Source: Cytophagales bacterium UBA2561
GTDB taxonomy: Bacteria; Bacteroidota; Bacteroidia; Cytophagales; Thermoflexibacteraceae
DNA: 64,000 nt
Reading direction: 5' to 3'
Assembly (NCBI GenBank): GCA_002340355.1
Contig: DDLX01000040.1
Span: 209,959 to 273,958 of the forward strand
Shown: in pieces, positions 17,113 to 26,473 of the stretch
Layout: each line of letters starts with the position of its first letter
Position numbering within the stretch: position 1 is the first letter of the stretch
The notes under the pieces: model-generated
What the model saw: only the letters and a program-made list of their open reading frames with translations
Database searches by the model: none
Told to the model about the DNA's origin: nothing
Program-made: the position numbers and the translations under genes

Positions 17113-18108
17113 ATGCCTCCACTCCGAAAATCGACCTATGCCCACAAACGCAGAAAGGTTAAAATACGCCAAAAATTCAAATTGTGTCAGTATTTTATAC
17201 AGGAATTGATTGAAGAATTTATCAATGATCGTTGTTTTGTCACGAGTGCTGCCATCTCTTATTATACCGCATTTTCAATGACTCCTATGCTAGTGATTTT
17301 ATTACCCTTTGTTGGACAGTACTTAACCAAGCAAGAAATTATTGATAAAGTCAGTGAGATGGTGGGTGAAAAAGGAGCTTCGGTGGTTAAGACGCTTATT
17401 GAAAATGCAGTTGTTCAACCTGATACAACCCTAGCAACTACGATTAGTATTATTATGATTTTGATTGGAGCAACTACTGTCTTTTCTGTTTTACATACTG
17501 CACTAAATGAAATTTGGCAAGTCAAAACCGACCATATTAAAAATTACGTGTATCTAATCCGACAACGCTTATTAGCATTCCTAATGTTGATTCTAACGGG
17601 AACTTCAATGATTGCTTCTGTAATTTTTCATACTATTTTTCAATTTTTTCTAGATAATTTTCAATATCTATTCACGACTTTACCACCAATTGTAGTTGAG
17701 CAATTGAGTCGAATTGTTTCTTTAATTCTTTTTATGCTTCTTTTTAGCTTGATTTTCAAGGTATTATCAGATGCTAAAATCAAGTGGAAGTATATTTGGG
17801 TTGGGGCTTTGCTCACTTCTCTGTTGTTTATGTTAGGACGAACATTAATTAGTTTTTATTTGGCTCGGAGCGGCATTGCTTCGGTTTATGGAGCAGCAGG
17901 CTCATTAGTTGTTTTAATGATTTGGTTTTATTATTCGGCGGCAGTGATGTTATTAGGTGCAGAATTAATTAAAGTTTATACCCGCTATCGAGGTGGTACT
18001 ATTCAATCTTATGGAGAAATTCCAATCCAAAGAGTAGATGATAAAGATAAAAATTATCTCCGAAATGCAAGACGAAAACAACTCTTAAAATCTTCTAAAT
18101 CAAAGTAA
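17113..18108 (+). CDS. YihY/BrkB-family inner membrane protein
   Basis: A 331-residue polytopic inner-membrane protein of the YihY/virulence factor BrkB family. The N-terminal block DRCFVTSAAISYYTAFSMTP is the family hallmark. About six membrane segments follow (for example TTISIIMILIGATTVFSVLH, LLAFLMLILTGTSMIASVIF, AAGSLVVLMIWFYYSAAVML). The tail is basic and cytoplasmic. The molecular function is unresolved in the literature; the E. coli member was once wrongly called RNase BN. It starts at an ATG preceded by a basic stretch. The phosphatase gene follows after 55 bp. Confidence 0.88.
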   Translation: MPPLRKSTYAHKRRKVKIRQKFKLCQYFIQELIEEFINDRCFVTSAAISYYTAFSMTPMLVILLPFVGQYLTKQEIIDKVSEMVGEKGASVVKTLIENAVVQPDTTLATTISIIMILIGATTVFSVLHTALNEIWQVKTDHIKNYVYLIRQRLLAFLMLILTGTSMIASVIFHTIFQFFLDNFQYLFTTLPPIVVEQLSRIVSLILFMLLFSLIFKVLSDAKIKWKYIWVGALLTSLLFMLGRTLISFYLARSGIASVYGAAGSLVVLMIWFYYSAAVMLLGAELIKVYTRYRGGTIQSYGEIPIQRVDDKDKNYLRNARRKQLLKSSKSK

Positions 18109-18163
18109 TTCCGTTATTTATAATTATTCTTTATATCAATTTCATAGCACTAAATTAAAAATA

Positions 18164-19198
18164 ATGCGTAAAACATATGTCATAGGAGATATTCACGGAT
18201 GTTATGATGAATTCATGAAGTTACTAGAAAAAATCGAAGTAACTGATGATGACTTAATTATTTCGCTTGGTGATATAGTTGATCGTGGAAATAAATCTGT
18301 CGAATTATATCATTATTTCAAAAATCGAAAAAATGTACTCGTTTTGATGGGTAATCATGAAAGAAAGCATTTAAATGGAGTTTTAAATTACTCACAAGAG
18401 ATTGTTAAAGTTCAATTTCAAGATAAATATAACGAATTTAGAGCGTGGTTAAAAACACTACCCTATTTTTATGAAACGGATTCTGCTATCATTGTTCATG
18501 CATTTTTTGAACATGATAAGAAACTTTATGAACAAAAAGAAGAAGTGTTATCTGGCACTACTTCAGGAAGTAAATATTTAGAACAAAAATACACTAAAGG
18601 TAAAAACTGGTCAGACTACTATGATGGAACGAAACCAATAATTTATGGACATCATGTTGTTGGTGACATACCAAAAATCAAAAACAATACGTACGGGATA
18701 GATACTGGTGCCTGTCATGGAGGAATGCTTACAGCTATTGAATTACCAAGTCTTACCATACATCAGGTAAAAGTTGAAAAGGATTATTGGAAAGAAGAGC
18801 AGATAAAATGGCAAATTCCTGTATTAGAAGCCAAAGATTGGGAGCATATGAAGATTACTCAGATTCAGAAACAAATTGAAAAATTGGATTATAAAGAAGA
18901 ACACAAAGTCCAAGATTTTTTATTAAAACAAAAAAAGTGGATAAAAGAAATTGAAAATTTACAGCTCTCCATAAAAACACATATTGAGTATATGACGACT
19001 CAATTAATCAAAAAGTATCCAACTAATTTTAATCAGGAAATAGCAAAATTGAGTTTTAGGACTTTTGTATTCAAAGCAAAATCAAACAATCTAGAACTCG
19101 AAGATATAAAAAAAACACTTAATACACCACAAAAAGTAATTGACTTAGCACACCAGCTAAAACTTGACTCTATACCTATTAGAGAAGGCACAAGATGA
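18164..19198 (+). CDS. PPP-type metallophosphoesterase
   Basis: A 344-residue protein. Residues 1-210 form a calcineurin-like metallophosphatase of the PPP/ApaH type. Metal motifs are GDIHG (8-12), GDIVDRG near 42-48, GNHE near 65, a histidine in IIVHAFF near 110 and GHHVVGD near 165. IDTGACHGGMLTAIEL matches the serine/threonine phosphatase and bis(5'-nucleosyl)-tetraphosphatase signature. The C-terminal ~130 residues are lysine-rich and helical, with no recognised domain; this extension is longer than in minimal PPP enzymes. Predicted cytoplasmic. It could dephosphorylate proteins or cleave dinucleoside polyphosphates; the sequence does not decide. Confidence 0.85.
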   Translation: MRKTYVIGDIHGCYDEFMKLLEKIEVTDDDLIISLGDIVDRGNKSVELYHYFKNRKNVLVLMGNHERKHLNGVLNYSQEIVKVQFQDKYNEFRAWLKTLPYFYETDSAIIVHAFFEHDKKLYEQKEEVLSGTTSGSKYLEQKYTKGKNWSDYYDGTKPIIYGHHVVGDIPKIKNNTYGIDTGACHGGMLTAIELPSLTIHQVKVEKDYWKEEQIKWQIPVLEAKDWEHMKITQIQKQIEKLDYKEEHKVQDFLLKQKKWIKEIENLQLSIKTHIEYMTTQLIKKYPTNFNQEIAKLSFRTFVFKAKSNNLELEDIKKTLNTPQKVIDLAHQLKLDSIPIREGTR

Positions 19199-19240
19199 CA
19201 TCATAAAATTGTGATCTTTCTCTTTTTATTATTTCTAATA

Positions 19241-21613
19241 CTAATTCAAATTGAAATTGATACCAAAATAAATATTACGCTGTAACTGAGGATTATACCA
19301 CAAATCAACATCAACACCTGATGAACCTAAGCCCGCATATTTCGTATCGAATACATTCAGTACTCGAAAATAAATATCCAGATTCCGATTGAGTTTGTAG
19401 CTCGTCATCAAATCTAAATTAAAATACCCAGGGATTCGGGCATACTTGTGATTTTCAAAGACCTTAAGATTCGCAATATGTCGTCTTGTCCAATTAGAAA
19501 GCCATTGTGATTCAAACCGAAGATATAATTTTGAGTGAGGCTGCATCGAAATATTTAACTGCATCATTCTCCTAGGAACCATTTTTGCTCCTTCAATAAT
19601 ATCCTCAGTTTCGGGAAGTGTCTCTATCCCATAAGCTAATTTGAACGATAAATCAGCATCTAATTTTATCGATTTTATCAAATCTTTTCTCCGAAAAAGC
19701 CATTGCCATTCTACTAAAAAAGAAGCTGAAAATTCATCATTATAAAACTGTCGTACTCGAATCGGTTCTCCTACATTTTCAGCGATTGCATTCGGATATA
19801 AGAGTGTATCTAACAAAACACTTCGTCCTGTGATTAATTGGGAGACAGTCTGAATTTGTAGAATAGATTCCATATCAAATTTATCTGAGAAACGCTTTCG
19901 AAAACCAAGTTCAGTAGTACGCAATTGTTCAGGTTTCAAATTTGGATTAGGAACACGTTGATACAAAATCCCTTCTACAAATTCATTATCCACTATTCCT
20001 ACACTTTTTATACCTAATGAAGTATAAGCTTCATCAGGAGTCGGTGCACGTACTGCCGCTCCATAGGAAACTCTCCAAGTTGTACGTGGATTTTGTTTGA
20101 ATAAAAAAGCCAAACGTCCATATCCATGAAATTCAAAACCACGTGTATAATCATAACGATTTCCTAAGATAATCACCCATTTTCGCCATGTCAGAAAAAG
20201 TTGAACAAACGTACCGTAATTTGTTCGGATAGTGGGGTAATAACCAAAATTTCCAAAAACTGGATTTTCGGGACGATAAGTGGAATCAAATGGATGGTAA
20301 TTTGACACTTTGAAAGGAGTTGATTGTTCATTAATAGTTGGCAAACTACTGGCATGCATAAACGAGGCTCCTGCACTAATTTCTATGTAATCATTAAGTT
20401 GATAATTGGCAAAAGCTTCTCCAAAAATATCATCTGATGTGGCATAGACATAAGAAACACCATTATCACTATTTCCAGTATAATTTGTGGCTAAAGCAGA
20501 ATTAGGATTCATTCGATATCTCAAATAAGACAAATTAGTTTGAAAGTTGAGACTATTAATCTGGTTGGTGTACGATAAAGTAGTTCGTTGAATCGTTTCG
20601 CCAAGAAATGTATTTGGGTTAGCATAAGAATAAAGTACAGGCATCTTTCCTAATGAACTATGGTCCTGACGGTACATCTCTTGCATTGTCAACTGAAAAT
20701 TTCGGTAATCTAGGGTTATTCCAATTAAATAACTTTTTTGAGCCATCTCATTAATAGATGGTGTAAGAATAGTTCCCTGATAATAAGGCATAGCAACTGT
20801 TAATCTTTCAAATAACTGTTCTTGTTGTGCTATAACTGTTTCTGTGGTGTCTATTCCAAAATATTCTTGAGCATAATTTAGTGTATTATAATTTTCGTCA
20901 TCATTTACAAAATTAAGATCATCTCGTTTACTTTGATTGCCATAAATTGTATAGCCTAATACATTTTTATTACGTCCAATCTTTCCACCAGCCAAAAAAT
21001 TAAAACTATGATAACCTTGCATTCCTTTTGTAAAATTGATGTGTGCAAACTCAGAATCTTGTGGTTTTTTTGTAATAATATTAATTACTCCTGCCATGGC
21101 AGCCGCTCCATAAACTGCCGAAGCAGGTCCAAAAACAACTTCAATTTGTTCCGCCTGAGCAATAGGGAGTTGTTCACCAATAGGCAAACTGCCATTGACT
21201 ACAGGTTGAATCGGAATATTATCAATCAGAATTTTACAATAAGAATTTCCAATTAATCCACGCATCAAAAACATCTCTCCTAAATCACCCGAACCTAACT
21301 TAGAAGTACGAATCCCTGGGACAGATTTCAGCGCATCAACAAGAGTCGTATATCCATTTTTTCGAATTTCTTCACCTCGAATGACATGAATTGTAACGGG
21401 CAAATCTTCTACAATTTTATTAGAACGGCTTGCCGAAACAACCTTATATTTTTCAGCCTTATCAATATCAATCAAATCATCAGAAGTTAGCTTCTTGAAT
21501 TCTTTCAATAATTGAAGTGTGTCGGTCTGAGCCATTGCTTTTTGGGAAAATGAGAAAATCAGTAGAGTTGCCAACCCAAACAACCAAAATCGAAATAGAA
21601 AAGATAAATTCAT
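19241..21613 (-). CDS. TonB-dependent outer-membrane receptor
   Basis: A 790-residue outer-membrane receptor. The signal peptide is at residues 1-28 (ending KAMAQ). The plug domain covers about 50-190, with EDLPVTIHVIRGEEI, the plug core GIRTSKLGSGD, and GPASAVYGAAAMAGVINIIT near residue 165. The beta-barrel extends to the C-terminal aromatic-ending strand (NIYFGINFNLN). It lacks the long N-terminal carboxypeptidase-like domain of SusC proteins, so a siderophore, vitamin or metal-complex receptor is more likely than a glycan porter. No partner ABC transporter or riboswitch lies next to it, so the substrate stays open. Confidence 0.9.
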   Translation of the reverse strand: MNLSFLFRFWLFGLATLLIFSFSQKAMAQTDTLQLLKEFKKLTSDDLIDIDKAEKYKVVSASRSNKIVEDLPVTIHVIRGEEIRKNGYTTLVDALKSVPGIRTSKLGSGDLGEMFLMRGLIGNSYCKILIDNIPIQPVVNGSLPIGEQLPIAQAEQIEVVFGPASAVYGAAAMAGVINIITKKPQDSEFAHINFTKGMQGYHSFNFLAGGKIGRNKNVLGYTIYGNQSKRDDLNFVNDDENYNTLNYAQEYFGIDTTETVIAQQEQLFERLTVAMPYYQGTILTPSINEMAQKSYLIGITLDYRNFQLTMQEMYRQDHSSLGKMPVLYSYANPNTFLGETIQRTTLSYTNQINSLNFQTNLSYLRYRMNPNSALATNYTGNSDNGVSYVYATSDDIFGEAFANYQLNDYIEISAGASFMHASSLPTINEQSTPFKVSNYHPFDSTYRPENPVFGNFGYYPTIRTNYGTFVQLFLTWRKWVIILGNRYDYTRGFEFHGYGRLAFLFKQNPRTTWRVSYGAAVRAPTPDEAYTSLGIKSVGIVDNEFVEGILYQRVPNPNLKPEQLRTTELGFRKRFSDKFDMESILQIQTVSQLITGRSVLLDTLLYPNAIAENVGEPIRVRQFYNDEFSASFLVEWQWLFRRKDLIKSIKLDADLSFKLAYGIETLPETEDIIEGAKMVPRRMMQLNISMQPHSKLYLRFESQWLSNWTRRHIANLKVFENHKYARIPGYFNLDLMTSYKLNRNLDIYFRVLNVFDTKYAGLGSSGVDVDLWYNPQLQRNIYFGINFNLN

Positions 21614-21882
21614 GATTTTATTTTCTTAATTTTTTACTTCAATATTATTCAAGAAATGTTCCATTAGAAACAAATAAGAGCGTTTTCTTAAAAATTCTCG
21701 AAATTAATTCGAAGACTGATTTTAAGGCTGACAGGTTGGTTTAAAGTTGATTTTTAACATTTTACAACCATTTCAAAAGTTCTATAGCCAAATTTATTGG
21801 CTTATAGAATACTTTGTTATAATTATAAACTTGTTCAATATTCTTTTAAATTATTAGAGAAAATACACCTAAAACAAGATTA
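21614..21882. other. gene-free AT-rich spacer
   Basis: The 5' region of the receptor gene and 3' region of mnmG. It contains a short hairpin (TATAGCCAA, then TTGGCTTATAG, around 21783-21807) that could end mnmG transcription. No gene or Fur-type dyad is clear. Confidence 0.4.
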
Positions 21883-21898
21883 TGTTTCACGTGAAACT
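21883..21898. promoter_or_regulatory. parS: parS-like ParB-binding site, downstream of mnmG
   Basis: TGTTTCACGTGAAACT differs at one terminal base from the perfect palindrome TGTTTCACGTGAAACA and is very close to the universal chromosomal parS consensus TGTTNCACGTGAAACA. It lies between the mnmG 3' end and the TonB receptor gene. Chromosomal parS sites nucleate ParB spreading for origin segregation. Confidence 0.8.
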
Positions 21899-21931
21899 TT
21901 TTTAGAAACTTTCAGAAATTCATTTTAAATT

Positions 21932-23809
21932 TTACTTCCGCACATTATCCAAATAGACCATCAAAACCGAAATATCCGCAGGAGATACTCCACTAATACG
22001 GCTGGCTTGTCCGAGTGTTGTAGGACGTAATTTAGTCAATTTTTCACGAGCTTCATTTGATAAAGCTTTGAGTTGTGAGAAATCTACCGAATCCCGAATT
22101 TTGATATTTTCCAAATTATTGAATTTTTGAGCCAGCTTTTCTTCCTTTTGGATATAGGAATCATATTTTATCAAAATCTCTACTTGTTCTCGAACTAGTT
22201 TGTCGTATTTTTGAAGATATTCATGTTGTTTTGTATGGAATGTTTTGAAGTCTTCTATTGACAACTCAGGACGTTTCATCAATTTATAGGCTTTAAGTTT
22301 TTGTGAAATAGGAGCCGAATTTAAGGCTTTTAATCCTTCATTCACTTCTTCAGGAGCTATACTTAATTTTTGAATATATTTTGTTAATTCTGTAATCTGG
22401 GCTTGTTTTTCTTGCAGTTTTTTCCAACGCCATTCTTCTGCCAAACCCAATTGATAGCCTTTTTCTGTGAGTCGAATATCAGCATTATCTTGACGTAACA
22501 AGATTCGATGTTCCGCACGAGAAGTAAACATTCGATAGGGTTCATTTGTACCTTTATGGATTAAGTCATCAATCAAAACACCAATGTAAGCTTCTGAACG
22601 CCCTAAAATAAAGGGTGCTTTTTCATTGATTTTATTGAACGCATTAATTCCCGCCATGAGTCCTTGACTAGCAGCTTCTTCATAACCTGTTGTCCCGTTA
22701 ATTTGTCCTGCAAAAAATAAGTTCTCAACTAATCGGGTCTCTAGTGTAGGTTTTAGTTGAGTGGGTGGAAAATAATCATATTCGATAGCATAACCTGGGC
22801 GAAACATTTTAGCTTTTTCAAATCCTTCAATTTTTCGTAGTGCTTTATATTGGACATCTTCAGGTAAAGAACTCGAAAAACCATTTACATAAATTTCGAC
22901 TGTCTCCCACCCTTCAGGCTCCACAAAAATTTGATGTCGATTACGCTCTGAAAAACGATTAATTTTATCTTCAATTGAAGGGCAATAACGCGGTCCTGTT
23001 CCCTGAATTGTGCCATTAAAAAGTGGCGAGCGTTCAAAACCTGTTTTTAAAATATCATGAACTTCAGAGTTCGTATAAGTTATATGGCATGGACGCTGTT
23101 TTTGGAGAGGTTGTGTTTCATCTGAAAAAGAAAATTTACCACCATCTTCATCGCCGTGCTGAATTTGCATTGCCTCAAAATTGAGCGTTCGAGCATCTAC
23201 ACGAGGTGGAGTTCCTGTTTTCATACGTCCTGCCTCAAAGCCCAAATTAACCAAGTCTGCTGTAATCCCTATGGCGGCAGATTCTCCCATACGCCCCCCA
23301 CCAAATTGTTTATCTCCAATATGAATCACTCCATTTAGGAATGTACCATTAGTCAGGATAACGGCTTTGGTTTCAAACTCAATTCCAATAGCTGTTTTGA
23401 CTCCACAAACTCGTCCATCTTTGACCACCAAGCCCGTTATCATTTCTTGCCAAAAATCAACATTAGGACTTTGTTCTAAAGCCAATCGCCAAGTTTCTGA
23501 AAAACGCATACGATCGCTTTGCGCTCTAGGACTCCACATTGCGGGTCCCTTGGAGCGGTTGAGCATTCGGAATTGAATCATTGTTTTATCAGTTACAATT
23601 CCTGACATTCCACCAAGCGCATCAATTTCTCGTAAAATTTGTCCTTTGGCAACTCCTCCCATTGCAGGATTACAACTCATCTGAGCAATCGTTTGTAAGT
23701 TCATGGTTGCTAGTAACACCTTTGCGCCCATTTTCGCCGCCGAATATGCCGCTTCACATCCAGCATGCCCCGCTCCCACTACAATCACATCATATTTTGG
23801 ATACAACAT
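21932..23809 (-). CDS. mnmG: tRNA uridine 5-carboxymethylaminomethyl modification enzyme MnmG
   Basis: A 625-residue FAD-dependent enzyme (also GidA). With MnmE it installs the cmnm5 group on U34 of tRNAs reading NNA/NNG codons. The FAD-binding start is VVGAGHAGCEAAYSAAKMG (residues 10-28). The family signatures MSCNPAMGGVAKGQI near 45, GPAMWSPRAQSDR near 90 and FFAGQINGTTGYEEAASQG near 370 are all intact. The C-terminal helical domain ends ISGVSPADISVLMVYL, which contacts MnmE. The length is typical. mnmG is often origin-linked in bacteria. Here it is flanked on both sides by parS-type sites, which supports that location. Confidence 0.97.
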   Translation of the reverse strand: MLYPKYDVIVVGAGHAGCEAAYSAAKMGAKVLLATMNLQTIAQMSCNPAMGGVAKGQILREIDALGGMSGIVTDKTMIQFRMLNRSKGPAMWSPRAQSDRMRFSETWRLALEQSPNVDFWQEMITGLVVKDGRVCGVKTAIGIEFETKAVILTNGTFLNGVIHIGDKQFGGGRMGESAAIGITADLVNLGFEAGRMKTGTPPRVDARTLNFEAMQIQHGDEDGGKFSFSDETQPLQKQRPCHITYTNSEVHDILKTGFERSPLFNGTIQGTGPRYCPSIEDKINRFSERNRHQIFVEPEGWETVEIYVNGFSSSLPEDVQYKALRKIEGFEKAKMFRPGYAIEYDYFPPTQLKPTLETRLVENLFFAGQINGTTGYEEAASQGLMAGINAFNKINEKAPFILGRSEAYIGVLIDDLIHKGTNEPYRMFTSRAEHRILLRQDNADIRLTEKGYQLGLAEEWRWKKLQEKQAQITELTKYIQKLSIAPEEVNEGLKALNSAPISQKLKAYKLMKRPELSIEDFKTFHTKQHEYLQKYDKLVREQVEILIKYDSYIQKEEKLAQKFNNLENIKIRDSVDFSQLKALSNEAREKLTKLRPTTLGQASRISGVSPADISVLMVYLDNVRK

Positions 23810-24522
23810 TTTCTCTTGATTTTTCCCTTAATCTACCTACAGAAGCTTTATTGTATTTATATTAAGAACATTTCATACTAATATACTTCTTATTTTTATA
23901 TAAAGCTAAATAACAAAATCTTATCAAACATTTTAATGAAACACATAAAAGAAAAGTTATCTTATTTTTCATAAATGTTTCACGTGGAACATTTGTGTTA
24001 TTATTTTCAAAACTTTAAAAAATCTTTTCTATAAAAGCTGGAGAATAAAAGTTGAATGGTTCTTTTTTTTATATAAAAATGAAGCTATGAATAGACAACT
24101 ATTTTAAATATAACAAGTCTTAGAACTCTAAGTATTATTGATAGATGATAATCATTAATTCGATTTTCTCATTGTTAGTAGTAATTGTTGCTCACAAAAA
24201 ACTCCTAACAAACTAAACACATTTTAAAACAATTCTCATTTAACAGAAAATGAGCATTTTAAATTAACACTAGCATAAAACAACTTTATATCATGGAAAT
24301 GTGTAGGGTTTAAATTAGAGGCAAAATATCTTTATTAGTACTTTGTTCCAAATAAGAATTATTATTCATACAGGAAGTCGAATTTTACATCACGACTATC
24401 CTTAAATTTAGTAGTCAAACAGAAATAACTTTTGTATGAAATGTTCTTATGCGATTGCCCTCACAACACCTGAAATACTACGAGAAATTGGAAAATCAAG
24501 CATTTATAATTCCATTTTTCAC
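23810..24522. other. long AT-rich intergenic region upstream of mnmG
   Basis: About 710 bp without a supported gene. It holds the consensus parS site (23976-23991) and is bounded on the right by a strong terminator. No 9-mer DnaA box TTATNCACA was found here, so it is not evidently oriC itself. A small RNA or regulatory role cannot be excluded. Confidence 0.5.
23976..23991. promoter_or_regulatory. parS: consensus parS ParB-binding site, upstream of mnmG
   Basis: TGTTTCACGTGGAACA is the exact reverse complement of the classical parS sequence TGTTCCACGTGAAACA. It lies about 167 bp upstream of mnmG in non-coding DNA. Chance occurrence of an exact 16-mer is very unlikely, and a second near-perfect site lies 2.1 kb away. 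Confidence 0.92.
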
Positions 24523-24598
24523 AAAAAATACGCATTAAAAATCACCTTAGTTAAATAGTATGTTTATTTAAAGTGATTTTTAATACGTATTCTTTTTT
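24523..24598. terminator. strong bidirectional terminator downstream of dapA
   Basis: A long stem is formed by AAAAAATACGCATTAAAAAT with CACCTTA (24523-24549) and TAAAGTGATTTTTAATACGT with ATTCTTTTTT (24569-24598). There are only a few mismatches and A/T runs at both ends. It lies just beyond the dapA stop codon on the - strand and would insulate dapA from the parS region. Confidence 0.8.
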
Positions 24599-24615
24599 GA
24601 TTTTAAATTAAATGC

Positions 24616-25497
24616 TTACTTGGCAAGTAAGTTTTTATATTCCTCAGCTATTTCCTCTTGTAATTTTTCAGAAATTTCAGCCAAAGGTAAGCGTACTGTA
24701 TTTTCACAAACCCCCATGATTTTTAATAGATGCTTTACACCACCAGGATTCCCTTCATAGTACATCATATTATTTAATTTCTTCCAACGAAACAATAACT
24801 CAGCTGCTGTTTTAAAATCACCTTCTAAGGCAATATTGATCGTTTGTGTAAAGATTTCTGGAATAGCATTTGCCAAAACTGAAATTACACCACAGCACCC
24901 CACCGATATCATCGGAATAGTCAATAAATCATCTCCTGAAATCAACAAGAAATCATCAGGCTGATTTCGAGAAATTTCAATAATTTGATTCAAATTCCCA
25001 GAGGCTTCTTTAACCCCAATAATATTTGGATGTTCAGCAAGACGAAGGGTAGTTTCAGCCGAAATATTCGTTACTGTTCGTCCAGGAACATTATACAAAA
25101 TAATCGGTAGTAGAGAGGCATCTGCAATCGCTGTGTAATGTCGAAAAAGTCCTTCTTGGGTTGGTTTATTGTAGTAAGGAGCAACAGATAAAATAGCTGT
25201 AACACCTTCTAAATCAGTATTTTTTAGTCCATCTAAAACAGCTTGTGTATTATTTCCTCCAAGTCCATAAACCAACGGCAGATTATTCGGATTATTGGCA
25301 CGGATAAAGTCGAAAATTTTCTTTTTTTCAGTCGGTGTGGTTGTTACCGATTCACCTGTTGTACCATGAATCACTCGGTAGGTGATATGGTCATCTGTAT
25401 GTTGCAAAAGTCGGTCTAAACCCTCAAAATCTACTGCACCTTCTGCCGTAAATGGCGTAACCAGAGCTACACCTGTTCCCTTCAAAATATCGTACAT
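24616..25497 (-). CDS. dapA: 4-hydroxy-tetrahydrodipicolinate synthase
   Basis: Condenses pyruvate with aspartate semialdehyde, the first committed step to diaminopimelate and lysine. A 293-residue class I aldolase of the DapA/NAL family. The substrate loop is HGTTGESVTT near residue 44. The Tyr of the proton relay is in ILYNVPGRTVTN near 134. The Schiff-base Lys is in GVKEASGNLNQ near 162. The length and motif order are standard for DapA rather than N-acetylneuraminate lyase. The cell wall of Bacteroidota uses diaminopimelate, consistent with the role. The downstream side ends in a strong terminator. Confidence 0.94.
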   Translation of the reverse strand: MYDILKGTGVALVTPFTAEGAVDFEGLDRLLQHTDDHITYRVIHGTTGESVTTTPTEKKKIFDFIRANNPNNLPLVYGLGGNNTQAVLDGLKNTDLEGVTAILSVAPYYNKPTQEGLFRHYTAIADASLLPIILYNVPGRTVTNISAETTLRLAEHPNIIGVKEASGNLNQIIEISRNQPDDFLLISGDDLLTIPMISVGCCGVISVLANAIPEIFTQTINIALEGDFKTAAELLFRWKKLNNMMYYEGNPGGVKHLLKIMGVCENTVRLPLAEISEKLQEEIAEEYKNLLAK

Positions 25498-25648
25498 GGG
25501 TCTGAATTTTAATGTTTCAGTTCAATTTAAGCCCCTCTTTTTATCGGATGTTTAAGAGAGATTCTACTAATACACAAAATTAGAGGAAATTCTGGTTTAA
25601 TTGGGATTTGATTCGAGTTTGCGTAGTGTTTGAATGGAAGCTTTAGGA

Positions 25649-26185
25649 TTAATTATATCGAATGGCTTGAGTGCGTTTAAGCATTTGAGCAATAAGCTTA
25701 TCAATATCCTCATCCCCATTAAGTCGAATCATCATTTCGTATAAATCGGACTTATCTTCTCGGTAATTTCCAACTCGACATTTGGCTTTACTTCGGGCAA
25801 GAATTTGATCAAACATATCAATATCAGGTTCAACTGTTACACAATATAAATAATCAAACTCTTTATTAATAAATTCTTCGACTACGGAGGATTTAATTTT
25901 TCCGAATAATGAAATATCCTGAACCTTAAAAAATGAATACGGAAAAATATAAGGGCTTTGCCGAATATCGTAATCAAAGGTTAGGGCATCAAAAGATTTA
26001 CCATCCGCCTTAATTTTCTCATAAAAACGATTAATGAAGCGAAACATTTTTTCATTGCGAGTCAGGAACAATACACCAATTTGCTCAGTATCCTCATAAT
26101 TCAAGGTATGACGCTCACCTTCAAGGTCACGCACTTTGGGGCTTTGATTATGACGTTCCAGAAAATATTTTTTTACCGCATTCAT
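25649..26185 (-). CDS. DUF6913-like protein
   Basis: A 178-residue soluble protein conserved in Bacteroidota and commonly found near dapA; I recognise it as DUF6913-like. It begins MNAVKKYFLERHNQSPKVRD. It has a mixed alpha/beta pattern with IGVLFLTRNEKMFRFINRFYE and DYLYCVTVEPDIDMFDQILA, and a C-terminal helix. No signal peptide and no catalytic motif that I can name. It is upstream of dapA on the same strand, 151 bp away. Function unknown. Confidence 0.7.
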   Translation of the reverse strand: MNAVKKYFLERHNQSPKVRDLEGERHTLNYEDTEQIGVLFLTRNEKMFRFINRFYEKIKADGKSFDALTFDYDIRQSPYIFPYSFFKVQDISLFGKIKSSVVEEFINKEFDYLYCVTVEPDIDMFDQILARSKAKCRVGNYREDKSDLYEMMIRLNGDEDIDKLIAQMLKRTQAIRYN

Positions 26186-26473
26186 CGCAAAAGAAGACTT
26201 AAAACCACTCCAAAAAATTACTACTTAGTCAATAAGGTGCAAAAATCGAACTTTTTTGCCAAATATCGGAATTTGGGAAAAATCTTTCACAAATTCCTTA
26301 TTTTCGAAGATTCCTTCAAATTTTTCTGAAATCCGAAACGTTCGGCTACTGTTTTTAGTCAAAATATTACTCAAATATTTTCATCTTTGTAGTCGGCATT
26401 CTAGTCGGACGGTGCGCCATCTGTGCCGTTATTCGAACCATCCATCCTTTTACTGGATTATTTTAGAAAATTC

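Noticed and set aside
17113..18108. YihY gene as the target of the cobalamin riboswitch
   Set aside because: The riboswitch B12 box and P1 are on the - strand, so its transcript runs away from this gene.
26423..26473. Upstream ATG as pheA start
   Set aside because: It adds 17 hydrophobic residues not typical of chorismate mutase N-termini; 26474 starts right at the conserved helix.
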